64,000 nucleotides of DNA. Origin: Isoetes taiwanensis (taxonomy: Eukaryota; Streptophyta; Lycopodiopsida; Isoetales; Isoetaceae). Under the pieces are notes generated by a model. It saw nothing but the letters and a program-made list of their open reading frames with translations, was not told the origin of the DNA and ran no database searches. The stretch lies in assembly GCA_021234155.1 (NCBI GenBank), contig JAJEKV010000034.1:10444697-10508696 (forward strand), in the 5' to 3' direction. The position numbers and the translations under genes were made by a program. Below, piece by piece: positions 12,020 through 22,879 of the stretch (positions are counted from its first letter, which is position 1; each line of letters starts with the position of its first letter).

Positions 12020-12630
12020 CGACCTTCTTCGGACTCACGTGCTTTTGAAATTGCCCTTTTTACTACGAAGTTGCCTTTTTCGACTTATGAAGTCGAGAAA
12101 GGCCCTCAAACTGGCGTTCGGCTTTTTGCGCGCTTTCGACTTTCATGGTCGAAAGGCTCCTCGTTGGAAGAAGAATGAGTCAGGCCGAGGCCTTTCTCGA
12201 AGTCGAGAAGGCCAAGCCGAAGCGGGTTTTATGCCTTTCGACTGGCGAGTCGAAAGGCCTTCACCCATAAAACTGCGTTTTGCGATTTGGCTGCCTTTTC
12301 TTTCGACTTTCAGCGAAAAAGCTTCGCCCATAAAACCGTTTACGTTTGAGGAGCCTTTCTGGGCGCCGAAGTCGAAAGGCCTTCCGACCCATAAAACTGG
12401 CGTTTTACGGCTGGGGAGCCTTTCTGCCGAAGTCGAGAAAGGCCTTCGGACCCTAAAACCGTGGTTTTAGCTTTTGAGTGCGCTTTTCTCGACCGGGAAG
12501 TCGAGAAAGGCCTTCCGACCCCCTAAAACTTGCATTTTTTGCTTTTGAGCTGCCTTTCTCGACTCGCGAGTCAGAAAGGCCTTCCGACCCCTAAAAACTG
12601 CATTTTTCCCTCTCGAGCCTTTCTTCTCAT
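12020..12630. repeat. Palindrome-bearing minisatellite
   Basis: About eight degenerate units of roughly 65-85 bp. Each holds an inverted motif of the form CTTTCTCGAC....GTCGAGAAAGGCC, followed by CCTTCCGACCCCTAAAACT. Each unit could form a hairpin of 9-10 bp stem. The open frame across it (143 codons) follows from the repeat and is not a gene. Confidence 0.8.
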
Positions 12631-15220
12631 GCCCGTATTTTCCAAAATGGCCCTAAGAACTGTGTTTTATTTTATTTTATTTGCATGTAGCATCACTTGA
12701 CTAATTTGATTTTGTCTCTTGCGGTCCTTATCTCGATTAAATAGTACATGCTTGGGAGCAATAAAAAGATCGGGTTCATTAAAGAAAGGTGCCGAGAAGA
12801 GGGTGGTGACATCGTTGGACATACAAGCACGTGGCCCATAAAGGAACTCCTCATACAAATTTCTATCGTCACGTAAGTTGCTTCGTGACTAGGGAGAGAG
12901 CTCCACGCCCCTTTACACTAGGTGGTTCATGTGTGAAGAGGGTGTAATGATTGTGCCCATCGACCACTATGATCTCTTCACCCATCTGTAATATATATTG
13001 TAATGAGCCCATTTATAAATATAAGGTATCTCAAAACTAGTATTTTTGGGTGATTAAGTAAACGATTTGCATAATTTTTGTTGGAATTTGTGATCTATTG
13101 TCTACCCACCTAAGAAAATAGAGCCAAAATGTTCAACTAAGAATCTTTTTCAATTAGAACTTGATAGGTCTAATGCATGTTTGCGTTGCATTGTTCTTGT
13201 TCTCGACACGCTATCCAAGAAAACTGGAAGAAAAGCTTGGATGCACACTAATAGACAAAAATTCCAATTATGGCCAGTTTTCGGGTCGGGGTGCTTCTTT
13301 TTGTGTAAATTAACAGGGTTCCGAAAAAAAATGGGAATAGAATGAGTCCCACTTTAATTAAATATGACTTCCTATGAATGTTAGAAAACAGTCCTTTCTC
13401 AACAAATTCTCTATAGGCTGTGGTAGGAGGACTGGCTCCATTGTAGAAATCCCTGTCTGGTCTGCTCCAAACAAATCACAATAAGGAATAATTGCATGCT
13501 TGATAAGTGTTGGTAAATCAACAAATGTGGCAAACAAAATTATGCCAAGTTTCCTGCAAGTAGACAGAGTAAGCCAGCAAGCAAAAACTATCTTGTCTAA
13601 TATATCAATATGAAATGGGCTTTACCAACGGCTTCAATTTGAACCTGCTTTGAAGACAAATGAATCTAAGCTCTTGGTAATGTATAGGAGAAGCAACAAT
13701 TGCAGAAGTCTAAAGCAACAACACAAAGTCACAAAAAGAACTGCAAGAAGTGCCAGATTTTTGCTTCCACACAAAAATGCACACAGACAAATGCTAAAGA
13801 CCTTCCAGATAGAAGCTAACAATAATGCACAGTTATCCAAGGTAATCCAGCACCCTTAAGAAAATAATTATCTCCTTAAGAAAACCATGTTCCTAAGCCT
13901 TCATCTTTACTTGTATGCTTAACTACTTACACGAGATAATGTCAACGTGGATAAATCTTCCTTTCAATGTTCATCAAAATAGAGCTTTCGTTCAAAATAA
14001 AACTTTCATTCTCCTGTCTGATGTAGATGCAAGAATTGAATGTATAGAGCATAAAACTATCACAATAATTACAACGTCATAAATCTTTGAGTATTTATCT
14101 AGAGCAACCTTCTCATATTACCAGATAGCTTCCAAGTGCCATATGTAGAGACGAATTTCATCAGCATCTCTACTTTGAGATCTTCACATTGAGGAGAATG
14201 CAAAAGCAAGAAATTTAAGGGGAAGAATATTTGAGTCTTCAAGTTGAAAGATACGAAAAGCTCCTGATTGAACCATGAGGAAGGCACATGTGATTGCAAA
14301 GACTTGCAACAATGACCTCCCATCGGGATAGAATAGAAGCTTTGTCCCGCAAAATTACACCACTAAACCTAAAAAGAAAGCGACCATCTATCGCTTTTAA
14401 GCTAGAAAATAAGTGAAATAATGAAATGCCACATGATCCAAACTCGTCTATAGATGTTAAGAAATGGCAAGTGCAATAATTACTCGAACCAAGACACTAT
14501 ATGCCTAAAAAATTATCCAATCGATCAAATATGATTGAGGTATTAAACCGAGTAAACACCAAAAATCTTGGGATTTTCCCAAAGACCTAGAGCCAATCAG
14601 GAGAGAAAGTTGTATTGGCTGGAAATCATTGAGTTTGTAACCCTATATTAGAATACAAAACAAAAAAGAAACAGAGTTATAGATTAAGAACTACGATTTC
14701 ATGATACCATAAGATTGGTTTGGTGGTGCCATGGAGAAGGAGCTTGAGGCCTTTAAGCAACTTCTTCAAATGACGCCTCGAAAGTAACTATGAAGTGATG
14801 GGGAAGAAAATGACACCTTCAAAGCATGTCACACAAAGCATGTCGTGAACTCCTTTGAAGCCTAAAATGCGAAAGGAATCATGAACGTTCGGGCGGTTCT
14901 AAGCTATTTGCCAATGCATTGATATACCTAATTTACGCTTTCGATGGTACAGAGACACGGATTGCCGAAGCCGATCGATCTTCTAAAATTGAAAGATTGA
15001 GCCCAAATGAAAAATACCGGAAAAATAACCCGCCCAAACCATCGCCACAAAGCGCCGAAGGAAATGTGAGGGAGCGCCAACATTCACTCCAAACAAATCG
15101 CTTCACCCGGAACCAAAACAGTCTGGCGGAGCTCCACCATCACCACCATTACAGAGATGCAAGATTGGAGCTTCAGTCTGTCTTCCCAGTTAGCCGGTTC
15201 AAGCATCCCCGACCCACAAC
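12631..15220. other. Gene-less stretch
   Basis: Includes the right partner of the inverted 23-bp motif (13351-13373). A minus-strand frame at 14099-14323 has moderately protein-like wording (LHSPQCEDLKVEMLMKFV) but no splice sites or family I recognise. The frame at 14919-15233 contains a run of five histidines and is not protein-like overall. Nothing else is seen. Confidence 0.45.
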
Positions 15221-15223
15221 GCA

Positions 15224-15365
15224 GGTGACCTAACATTTACAGGGAAGAATAGGTTTTTAGCAGTCACTAGCATATCCTAGGGATATTCTAGCATATACCT
15301 AGGATATGCCAAAAACCCACATAAACAAGGGTTTGCCCCCCTAGGGGCAACCCAAAAAATGAAGT
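15224..15365. repeat. Dispersed repeat, copy 1
   Basis: About 140 bp (GGTTTTTAGCAGTCA, ATATGCCAAAAACCCAC, GCCCCCCTAGGGGCAACCC) recurring in direct orientation at 30596-30735. The palindrome GCCCCCCTAGGGGCAACCC lies at the end of both copies. Probably the terminus of one element family. Confidence 0.75.
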
Positions 15366-16355
15366 GAAGCTTTATACTGCAAATATGAAAAACTACAAGT
15401 ATCATCGTGAGCTATCACAATCCTTATATTAAAAACCACAAAGCCCACCAAAGGTGGGCATTGTTCCTTTAGATATAACATTCAATACTTTTACAAAACA
15501 TATGTTCCAAAACATATGTTCACAAACGCATGGATCAGTGGCTTGGTTCTAACATTAATAAAGTTTCCAACTTTGCCTGTAAACAAGGCAAGCAAAATTT
15601 GGACCATATTATCCAAATGCAAGACAACTTGATTCTATCATTAAGAGGTTTCCAACTTTGCCTAGGTAAACACGGCCAGAAAAAGAGGGACCATTATATC
15701 CAAATGTAAGGATATAAAAGTGTGGAATATAATATTCAAATGCTTTGCTAAAGTGATGCTATAATAGTAGCAGTACTAGTACTAGGACACTTGACATTAG
15801 TATAGTAGCAGTACTAGTACTAGGACACTTGACATTATTAATGTTCAACTTCCCCCTCCCTGTTTTTTTTTAATTGAAGGCAGTACAATCACATATTATA
15901 TTATATTATATTTTGGCATTACTATTTACCAGAACATTTTGAGCATGTAGCCATGATCCTTTATCTATACTGACGAGGATGACTCCAGTTCATCATTTAC
16001 AATCACCTTATGCCCAACCTTACAAAAAGAAATAGACCTTGACTATCTCCTCATCTCAAAACATGCTCAGATGAACACTCTACTCCCACAGCAGTTTCCG
16101 ATGAATAAGCACCCTGCTGTTCTTTTCAAGGCTCTTCTCATTGCAATCAAAACATTTGCAAACTTCCAATTTATGCCTTGTCGTTACTAGTATTAGCTAA
16201 AGTGTCCGAAATAAATAAGCCTTTGGACACGTGTCAAAAAATGGCTTTAAAAGTGTTACAAAGCGATAAACAAACAGGGATCCTTAGAGCATATTCTCTA
16301 GGAAGCTTGCCTATAGCGATTATATAGTTTAGATATGTGGCTTAATACCTGCACT
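15366..16355. other. Gene-less stretch with local duplications
   Basis: A 39-bp perfect tandem duplication (unit ATAGTAGCAGTACTAGTACT..) starts at about 15763 and 15802. Two diverged copies of a TTTCCAACTTTGCCT segment lie about 95 bp apart at 15560-15665. The right part would be the 3' flank of the receptor kinase at 16360-20285. Confidence 0.5.
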
Positions 16356-16874
16356 AGCACTAACGAGGACTAAAACAAACGGATGATCCTGCATCAGTAG
16401 AGGAGGAGGCATGGTCACTCAACACTAGTTTTTCCAGACATTTCTCTAAGGTAAGTGCCACTGCTGACATGGTTGGACGATCCTTTCCTTTTGGTCTAAC
16501 ACAGTCCAGACCCAACTCCAACGCTTCAACAAGGGGAGACATATCCTGAAGTGCCTCCAATGACTTGTCTAACACATGAGCAATCAGATTACTATCCAAA
16601 AAGTCTGATATCCATCCCACAACTCCATGAGTAGGCTGCTCGTTGTCAAAAGCTTTTCTACCAGTCAGAAGTTCCAATATTACCACTCCAAAGCTGTAAA
16701 CATCACTCTTGGTGGTAAGGTTTAATGTAAGGAAATATTCTGGATCCAAGTAGCCAGGAGTGCCCATCACAGTTAAATTGCTAAGATGTGTGTCTCCTGC
16801 AGCTGGTCCTATTAGCGATAGGCCAAAGTCAGAAACATGAGCATTCCACTCTTTATCTAGGAGTATGTTTGAGC

Positions 16875-17965
16875 CATAGTTGGCATAGAACGGAACAGTT
16901 TTAGGAACGGCAAGCCTTAAGGAACGGGTACGGCTAACTCATTTGCACGGAACGGAACGGAACGACATTTCTTAAAAAACTACTTAAAATGATCAGAAGC
17001 AATAAAATCTTTTAGAATATAACCTCCAAATATGTTAATTCGTGACAACAAAGACTCAAAGTGCTTAAGAAGCTACTTTAGCAATAAGAAATTCAAGACA
17101 TAATAAACAAAGCACTTGATCATAAACACTTGAAAGAAAACTCACAACATAATAAACAAAGCACTTGATCATAAACATACAAAGAAATTATAAGCTAAAC
17201 CTTTCTCTTTAGAAGTAAAATATAAAACTGAAAACAAGAACTTGATATAAGCGTAAATTATCCAACTGTGTGTAGAATTATACCTGATCAATAAAGAAGA
17301 CTAGCCAGCCAAAAGATGTATTGTTCTTTCCACCGATACAGTAGATAAGACCAAGGAGAGTGTGAAGTAACAGATAGGCACCAGAGATTCTAGCAGCATA
17401 AGCTGTGGTAACAGGGAAGGGAGCTACAAAAATCTCTAAGTCTAACCCTAATATATAGAACCCTAATATATACAGATTCTAGAAAATGATTTGATTTGCT
17501 TCAGCTTGCCAAAACAAGCTTGCTTATAGCAGAAATGACAAGGTTTGCTTTGGTGTGTCACAAAGTCCGTCAAAATAAGTTTGCTCATAACGAAAAATAT
17601 TTGCTGTGTAACAAAAGTTTGCAATGAAGATTTGCATAATTTTGCTTACCTTAGGGCTGAAACTCGAGCAGTAGCAGCAGATGCAGAGGTCTTGGTGCCG
17701 CAAATACTATTGCAGGTCCGATTATGGAAGGTGGAAAAAATATCTCCTCAAGAAGCGGGAACAAACGGCGGGAATTCTTAATTTTGGCGTTCTTTTCCCT
17801 GAGAACGGTGGATTTTGGGGCAGAACGGCCGTTCCGCACGGCGTTCTTGCCAACATAAAAAAATCCCAATTTTTTATCATGCACACGGCACAGCAGCACG
17901 GCTGCTATCTCAACACGGCGTTCTGCCGTTCTAATGGCATGGAACGCCGTTCTATGCCAACTATG
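16875..17965. mobile_element. Non-autonomous hAT-like element
   Basis: 1091 bp with 19-bp perfect terminal inverted repeats (CATAGTTGGCATAGAACGG). It is flanked by the 8-bp target duplication GTTTGAGC at 16867-16874 and 17966-17973. An 8-bp duplication and a CA start are typical of hAT transposons. Subterminal regions are rich in AACGG/CCGTT motifs (GGAACGGAACGGAACG), as expected for transposase binding sites. No transposase frame is present. It separates the HRDVKCSN catalytic loop from the DFG segment of the receptor kinase. Confidence 0.93.
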
Positions 17966-19444
17966 GTTTGAGCACTTCACATCTCTGTGTATTATAGAGG
18001 GTTTTGCATAAGCATGCATATATTCTAAACCCCTAGATGACTGCACAGCAATTGTAAGCCTCGTTTTCCAATCCAGTTGAATAGCCTTCTTGTTGAAAAG
18101 ACAGTCATACAATGAACCATTTTCCATGAACTCAAAAACCAATATTTTCTCTTCACTGCAGAAACCAATCAAGTTCACCAGATAGGTATGGTGCACTTTT
18201 GCCAGCAGTTGCAGTTCTTGATCAAAGGATTTAGATCTTTCAGAATTTGTACTCTTCTTAACAGCCACAACACGTCCATCCCGAAGGCTTCCTTTATACA
18301 CCATACCAAATGCTCCTTTACCAAGCAACAATGATGCATTATAATTCGCTGTAGCTGTAGCAAGCTCCGAACTCGTGAATGCTTCAATCCTTTCAGGTGG
18401 ATTTTCCCATGGCCCAGGTAGTTTAATTACCTTTTTTATGCAATATCTCCAGCATAATAAGGAAAGCAAAACTGCAAATACAGCAAGGATGCTTACCACG
18501 ATACCAAGAACTATGCCCGAAAAGCTAGAAGCCTTTGCAGGCGAAGAAACAGGGGAAGAAACAGGCGACTGTGCTGTAATATTCGATTGTGCTGTAATAT
18601 TCCTACATACTCTGTCAGAGCTGCTTCCACATGTAGTAGATTCGACCTGCCATGGTGAACAAACAGAGCAATCTACACAGATTTTATTAGAGTCGGGGCA
18701 AGGACTCATGCCCAAGAATGTAGAATTCATTTCATATTGCTTGTCAGTACAGTTAAACTGGCAAGGAGTCTCACCAATTTTTTCCAGCATTGACAGACCC
18801 TTGAATCTTCCCCAACATTCTGTAGACATGGGGTTATCTATTCTGACGCCACAGGTGTACCAATCTCCTGAAGAGATTACTGAAAATGGAACCCCAGCTG
18901 GGACTTTTAATTGATTATATGTGTTATCACCCCAGCAAACTGCTTCCTTTGTGTCCACAGGTGTGCTTGTAACCACCAGATATGGCAGAGAAATTAACTT
19001 GGCTGGGAGGTTGAGACTGATTATAGTCGTTCAATCCCCAACACAGTGTTTGCCTAGTACCTTTCTTAATTCCACACATGTTCTGAAATCCAGCATAAAT
19101 GGCACTATATTCAGCCCCAGGATCTGGAATATTAGGAGCGCTAACATTTTCGAACATAGTTCCCCAGCAGACAGTTTTGCTTGTGTTTCTGCTTAGACCA
19201 CATGTAAAACGGTTACCACAAGTAACAGATGTGAACGGCTCTTTAGGGGCGTCCAATTGGTTGTAATAATTATTCCCCCAACAATCAACTGAGCCTGATC
19301 CATCTGCTCTAACTGCACAAGCATGCCATTCCCCTGCATTTAAGTTTGAATAACTAATGTTTTTGAAGGAGTCCGGTATATTGCTTCCTGGATCATCTCC
19401 CCAACAAACTGGGTTTCGATCTGCATAATGCAACACTCAACATG

Positions 19445-20019
19445 GACGAACGGAATTGCAGCTGCTGCAACCATGCAGCTGCAACCAATCTGGCTTATTC
19501 CCCGTTGTATTCACATGATTATATCCCTAAAATCAATCCAGCTGCACCGCTGACGTACAGAGAAAAAATAGCAACAGCTAGGAAAGACTGGCCGCCAAAT
19601 TAGGAGCAGCCAGAAAAGGAACGTTCTCCAGAATTTTGCACGGAGAGAATGGGACCGGATTTTTGCACAAGTTTACAGAATTTTGCACGATTACACAGAA
19701 TTGGACCGGATTTTTGCACAAGTTTTGCACAAATTCTCTGCATTACAGAATTTAACCGGATTTAGAGCTAATCCGGATCGAACCCACTTGATAATTGGAT
19801 GTGTCCCTTGGGATTAAACAAGTCTGTAGCATTCATTCAAAGGCTGGCTTCGGTTATGCAGCAGCGATTTTTGAACAGAGAATCGTTTTTTTAATAGAAT
19901 CGGGTCTGATTCTTCCTGAAATCGAGCAGACCTTGGTGAATGGATCGTTTTGAACAATCGGAAGCTATTGATCCATGTGAATATAACATGGAGTAGTTGC
20001 AACTGCAAAAAAGTTTCCT
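19445..20019. mobile_element. 575-bp insertion of unknown type
   Basis: Interrupts the kinase ectodomain between SGGGTFTC and VLHYADRNPVCWG. The flanks share CATG (19441-19444 and 20020-20023), a possible 4-bp target duplication. The interior holds repeats of GGATTTTTGCACAAGTTT and TTTTGCACGAT. No clear terminal inverted repeat and no coding. Excision of this span and one CATG restores the frame apart from a TGA directly after the junction. Confidence 0.6.
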
Positions 20020-20289
20020 CATGTGAACGTGCCACCTCCTGAGAAGCAGCCACCTCCTGAGATGCTCCAGAATCGGACGTCGCTTAATGCCTGAGCGTTA
20101 TTCTTGACTGAAAAAGTGCCATAGCATTTGATCTGAAGTACCTGTGCCTGGATTGCACAAAGAGCATATGAATTATTGGGAGTAGTTGATCCCCACATGG
20201 TTGCAAGGGTGCTCATATATCCTGCTGCTGAAGTAGAAACTACAAATCCCATACAAAGGAGGCATAGTGGCCACAACATTTGCACAAGT

Positions 20290-20831
20290 GTTTGGATTGA
20301 AGCGTGAGCATTATTATGTTCTTCCCGATTTATTTAGTCTAGAGCAGATTCCACACGTTTTACCTGCCGTTTCCACATGGAATTACTCAGAAAAGGACGG
20401 TCCTTTGTAAGGAGTTGGTCGGACAATTATGTGAATGTAGTCTCGCTGGCTATCCTCTAATATCTCACCGGTGAGTGGATGGAAGTGTTAAAATATGAAC
20501 ACGGTGTCTTTTCATGTTTTCTGTTTGGTTGTCCGTTCCTTAAGGTTGAATTTGTTTGATGCTAATTTTTTTTCCCATCTGATTTGTCTCTTTCAATCGC
20601 TTACCTCGATAAGGCATTGTAGTAGTCGCGACTTGCCTAGCAAGAACTTATTTTTAATCTAAGTACCTTTTTTTTACCTGAATAGTCATGAATTCAAAAG
20701 CAAAGAAGAGCTAAAGCATCAGTCTAGAAGTAAAGATCGGTCTAGAAGTAGAGGGGCTTTCGTCGAAAAAACATGCTTTTAAATGTTTTATTAATGACAT
20801 ATAAAGAAAATTTGGAATCTAACATCAGCAG
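20290..20831. other. Gene-less stretch
   Basis: 5' flank of the receptor kinase on the minus strand. I see no element end or coding signal. Confidence 0.4.
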
Positions 20832-21017
20832 GATATTGATGGATTGTGTCCCTGCTTTATGGAAAGCTCATTATTTTCTGGATCCCTCGATTCAAGTGCT
20901 ATATCTAGACTTATTGAATGCATTGCCATTGCCAAAATACCACTTCCTTCAAAACTGGCAAAGGCTTTACATCTTGCCATTGATGAGAACTTGAAAGATC
21001 CAAATAGTCAAATCCAG
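20832..21017 (+). CDS. Exon-like fragment of unknown gene
   Basis: A 186-bp block flanked by a plausible acceptor (ATCAGCAG) and donor (CAG then GTAATG) encodes exactly 62 codons in phase 0, including ISRLIECIAIAKIPLPSKLA and IDENLKDPNSQIQ. The helical, repeat-like wording would suit a HEAT/ARM-type scaffold, but I do not recognise the protein. No neighbouring exon of it is identifiable because a LINE fragment follows directly. Confidence 0.4.
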
Positions 21018-21084
21018 GTAATGACATGCCTTTTGACTAAGTGTCTTTGTTTATAGAAATCATATCATGTAATCAGTCTTTTTA

Positions 21085-21575
21085 TGCATGTGTCAAATTG
21101 CGCATAGAGCATTGAGGACTAATGTTCATATTCACTCCTTCAAGTCAAATATCAGTCCTTTGTGTCCAGTCTGCAAGGGTGCACCTGAATCAATTGAGCA
21201 TTGTTTTCTACTTTGCAATGATTTTTCTTGCATCTGGTTAGTTGGATGCTCTTTATTTCGTACTCGCCTCACAAATCAGCAAATTCTCTTGGGCATCTAC
21301 CCTGACAGATGGCCTTGCTTCAAGAAGTGGGCATTCAATATCGGCAGGGCATTGGTTTATTGGGTGATTTGGAAGCGCAGATGCCATCTGATCTTCCGAG
21401 GTTTGAACACCCCTCCTGCGAGCCTCTACCAAGAGATAAAATCTCGTCTGCATGATCAGATTTGGGCTTCGAAATTACGTGGTTTGGGGTTACCACAACC
21501 TCTCTTGACTTCTCATTGTATTAGCATCTTCCTATTAATATAAAGTTTCTTCGTTCTTCAAAAAAAAAAAAAAAC
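21085..21575 (+). mobile_element. L1-type LINE 3' fragment
   Basis: A frame at 21088-21543 carries the zinc-binding domain typical of plant L1 reverse transcriptases (CPVCKGAPESIEHCFLLC) and ends shortly before a poly(A) run of 14-15 at 21560-21574. This is a classic severely 5'-truncated LINE insertion in plus orientation, landing just after the exon-like block at 20832-21017. Confidence 0.85.
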
Positions 21576-22690
21576 ATAAAGCCACTTAAGGGTTTGACCC
21601 ATCAAATGATTAGGTGTAGGGCTAGGATGGCCTGAGGAGGCATATGCGCTGGAATATTTTTAGATCCAAAGGTTGGGAATGCTCTATTTCTTTATGGGAT
21701 TTGATTTTGAATCTACATTCATTTTTATACATTCGCACTTTATTAATGAATTGAGGTGAGTGTATGGATGTGGTTTGGATTTTCTTCTTTGGGAGATTTT
21801 TATCATGGTGATGGTTCTCAAATGCAAGCACAAAACTAAATCTAAAGTATCAGAATTGTCGACATTAATGCATATGAAGTGTAAATTTCATGATCTATTC
21901 GAATATGTAGCATAATAACAGGGGGTTTTCTTTGTGTTTTTGTACGCTTTTCACAAAGGTTTTCCTAAGATTTCATGGCGTATTCGAATGGATGTACTAA
22001 TGCGTACATCTAGAGTGCACTATTTCTTAGTCGTTGATTTAGCTTTTTTTTTTCAATGGTCCAACATCCAAGGGCTCACAACAAAAGCCCTCTTTTTATT
22101 TTAGGGGCTGAACATGCAAGCCTCGTGGATAGCATTTTAGGGCACGAAACATGGCTTGCAAATCTGCAACAACAGGGATTAGCAAGACCTCTGCTTCTGA
22201 TAAGTGATTGCATCTCCAATCTTCAGTCTGGGGCAAACATTATAAGAGTTATAGGTTTGGCAGGGGTATATCAAATATATTCAGCCATATCCGGAGCTTT
22301 TAAAGATCGTTAATGGGGCATAAAAGCTAATCCCATGAGAATGGAGAGCGGTCTCTAGGTTTTGTTTGTGCCGTTTGGTTATTGGAGCTGGACAAAACAC
22401 ATGCATTCAACTCATTTGGAGATTTGGGTCCTTGTTATAATGATTTGTCTTTGGAGGGGTAAATTTTACTACATGTCATTTTCTTTTCTTTGGTCATTTC
22501 GATTTTGCCCTTTCTTCTTTCGATTTTTGCCCTGTTGATTTGGCGGTGATGATCTTCCGCCAATCTGCGTTATGTGGCTACAGCTTGGTCTCAGCTCTAC
22601 ATTTGAAAAGGTTATAGCCAAACTCCCTCGTGTTAGGAGTATCATTTATGACTTTGTTTCTGTTTGGGACGATGATCTTTCGCAGTAAAG
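21576..22690. other. Mostly gene-less; dispersed repeat at 21901-22026
   Basis: 21901-22026 (GAATATGTAGCATAATAACA onward, to TCTAGAGTGCAC) recurs at 42786-42912 in the same orientation. A frame at 22056-22313 is protein-like in parts (LLLISDCISNLQSGANI) but I do not recognise it. Confidence 0.5.
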
Positions 22691-22879
22691 ATTTAACATT
22701 CCCTGAAGCATGTTATTTTCCAAGCTCGCAGCTTGCATTGTCGTGGAGTATCATATACCCAAGTTACTTTACGAAGGGCCAACCCTTTCCTGCCTCTCCA
22801 AATGTATATGTTTCTCCGGGCACCAGTCCCTCCACAGATAGGCATGGCTCTGGTTATCACGAGAGGGGATGTCATCATG

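Larger units (their letters stand above)
16360..20285 (-). pseudogene. CRINKLY4-related receptor kinase, disrupted
   Basis: Read on the minus strand: a signal peptide (MQMLWPLCLLCMGF) at 20285; crinkly4/RCC1-like repeats with recurrent CWG motifs (NPVCWGDD, VDCWGNN, KTVCWG, QTLCWG, EAVCWGDN); a TNFR-like cysteine region (CPDSNKICVDCSVCSPW); a transmembrane helix (GIVLGIVVSILAVFAVLL); then a Ser/Thr kinase with GKGAFGMVYKG, VAVKK, HRDVKCSN, SDFGLSLIG and GTPGYLDPEYF. The last two motifs lie beyond a hAT-like insertion inside the CSN codons. Members of this family are plasma-membrane receptor kinases. Lesions: an insertion at 19445-20019 with an adjacent stop, a frameshift near 18965 (HTCG to DTKEAVCWG), and the hAT insertion. 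Apart from these the coding sequence is intronless and well preserved, suggesting recent loss or a retained fragment of a larger family. Confidence 0.9.

Noticed and set aside
14919-15233. Frame containing a run of five histidines
   Set aside because: No family, no splice context, and the His run comes from a CAC/CAT repeat.
22056-22313. Frame with LLLISDCISNLQSGANI
   Set aside because: Protein-like in part but without splice sites, start context or a family I can name.
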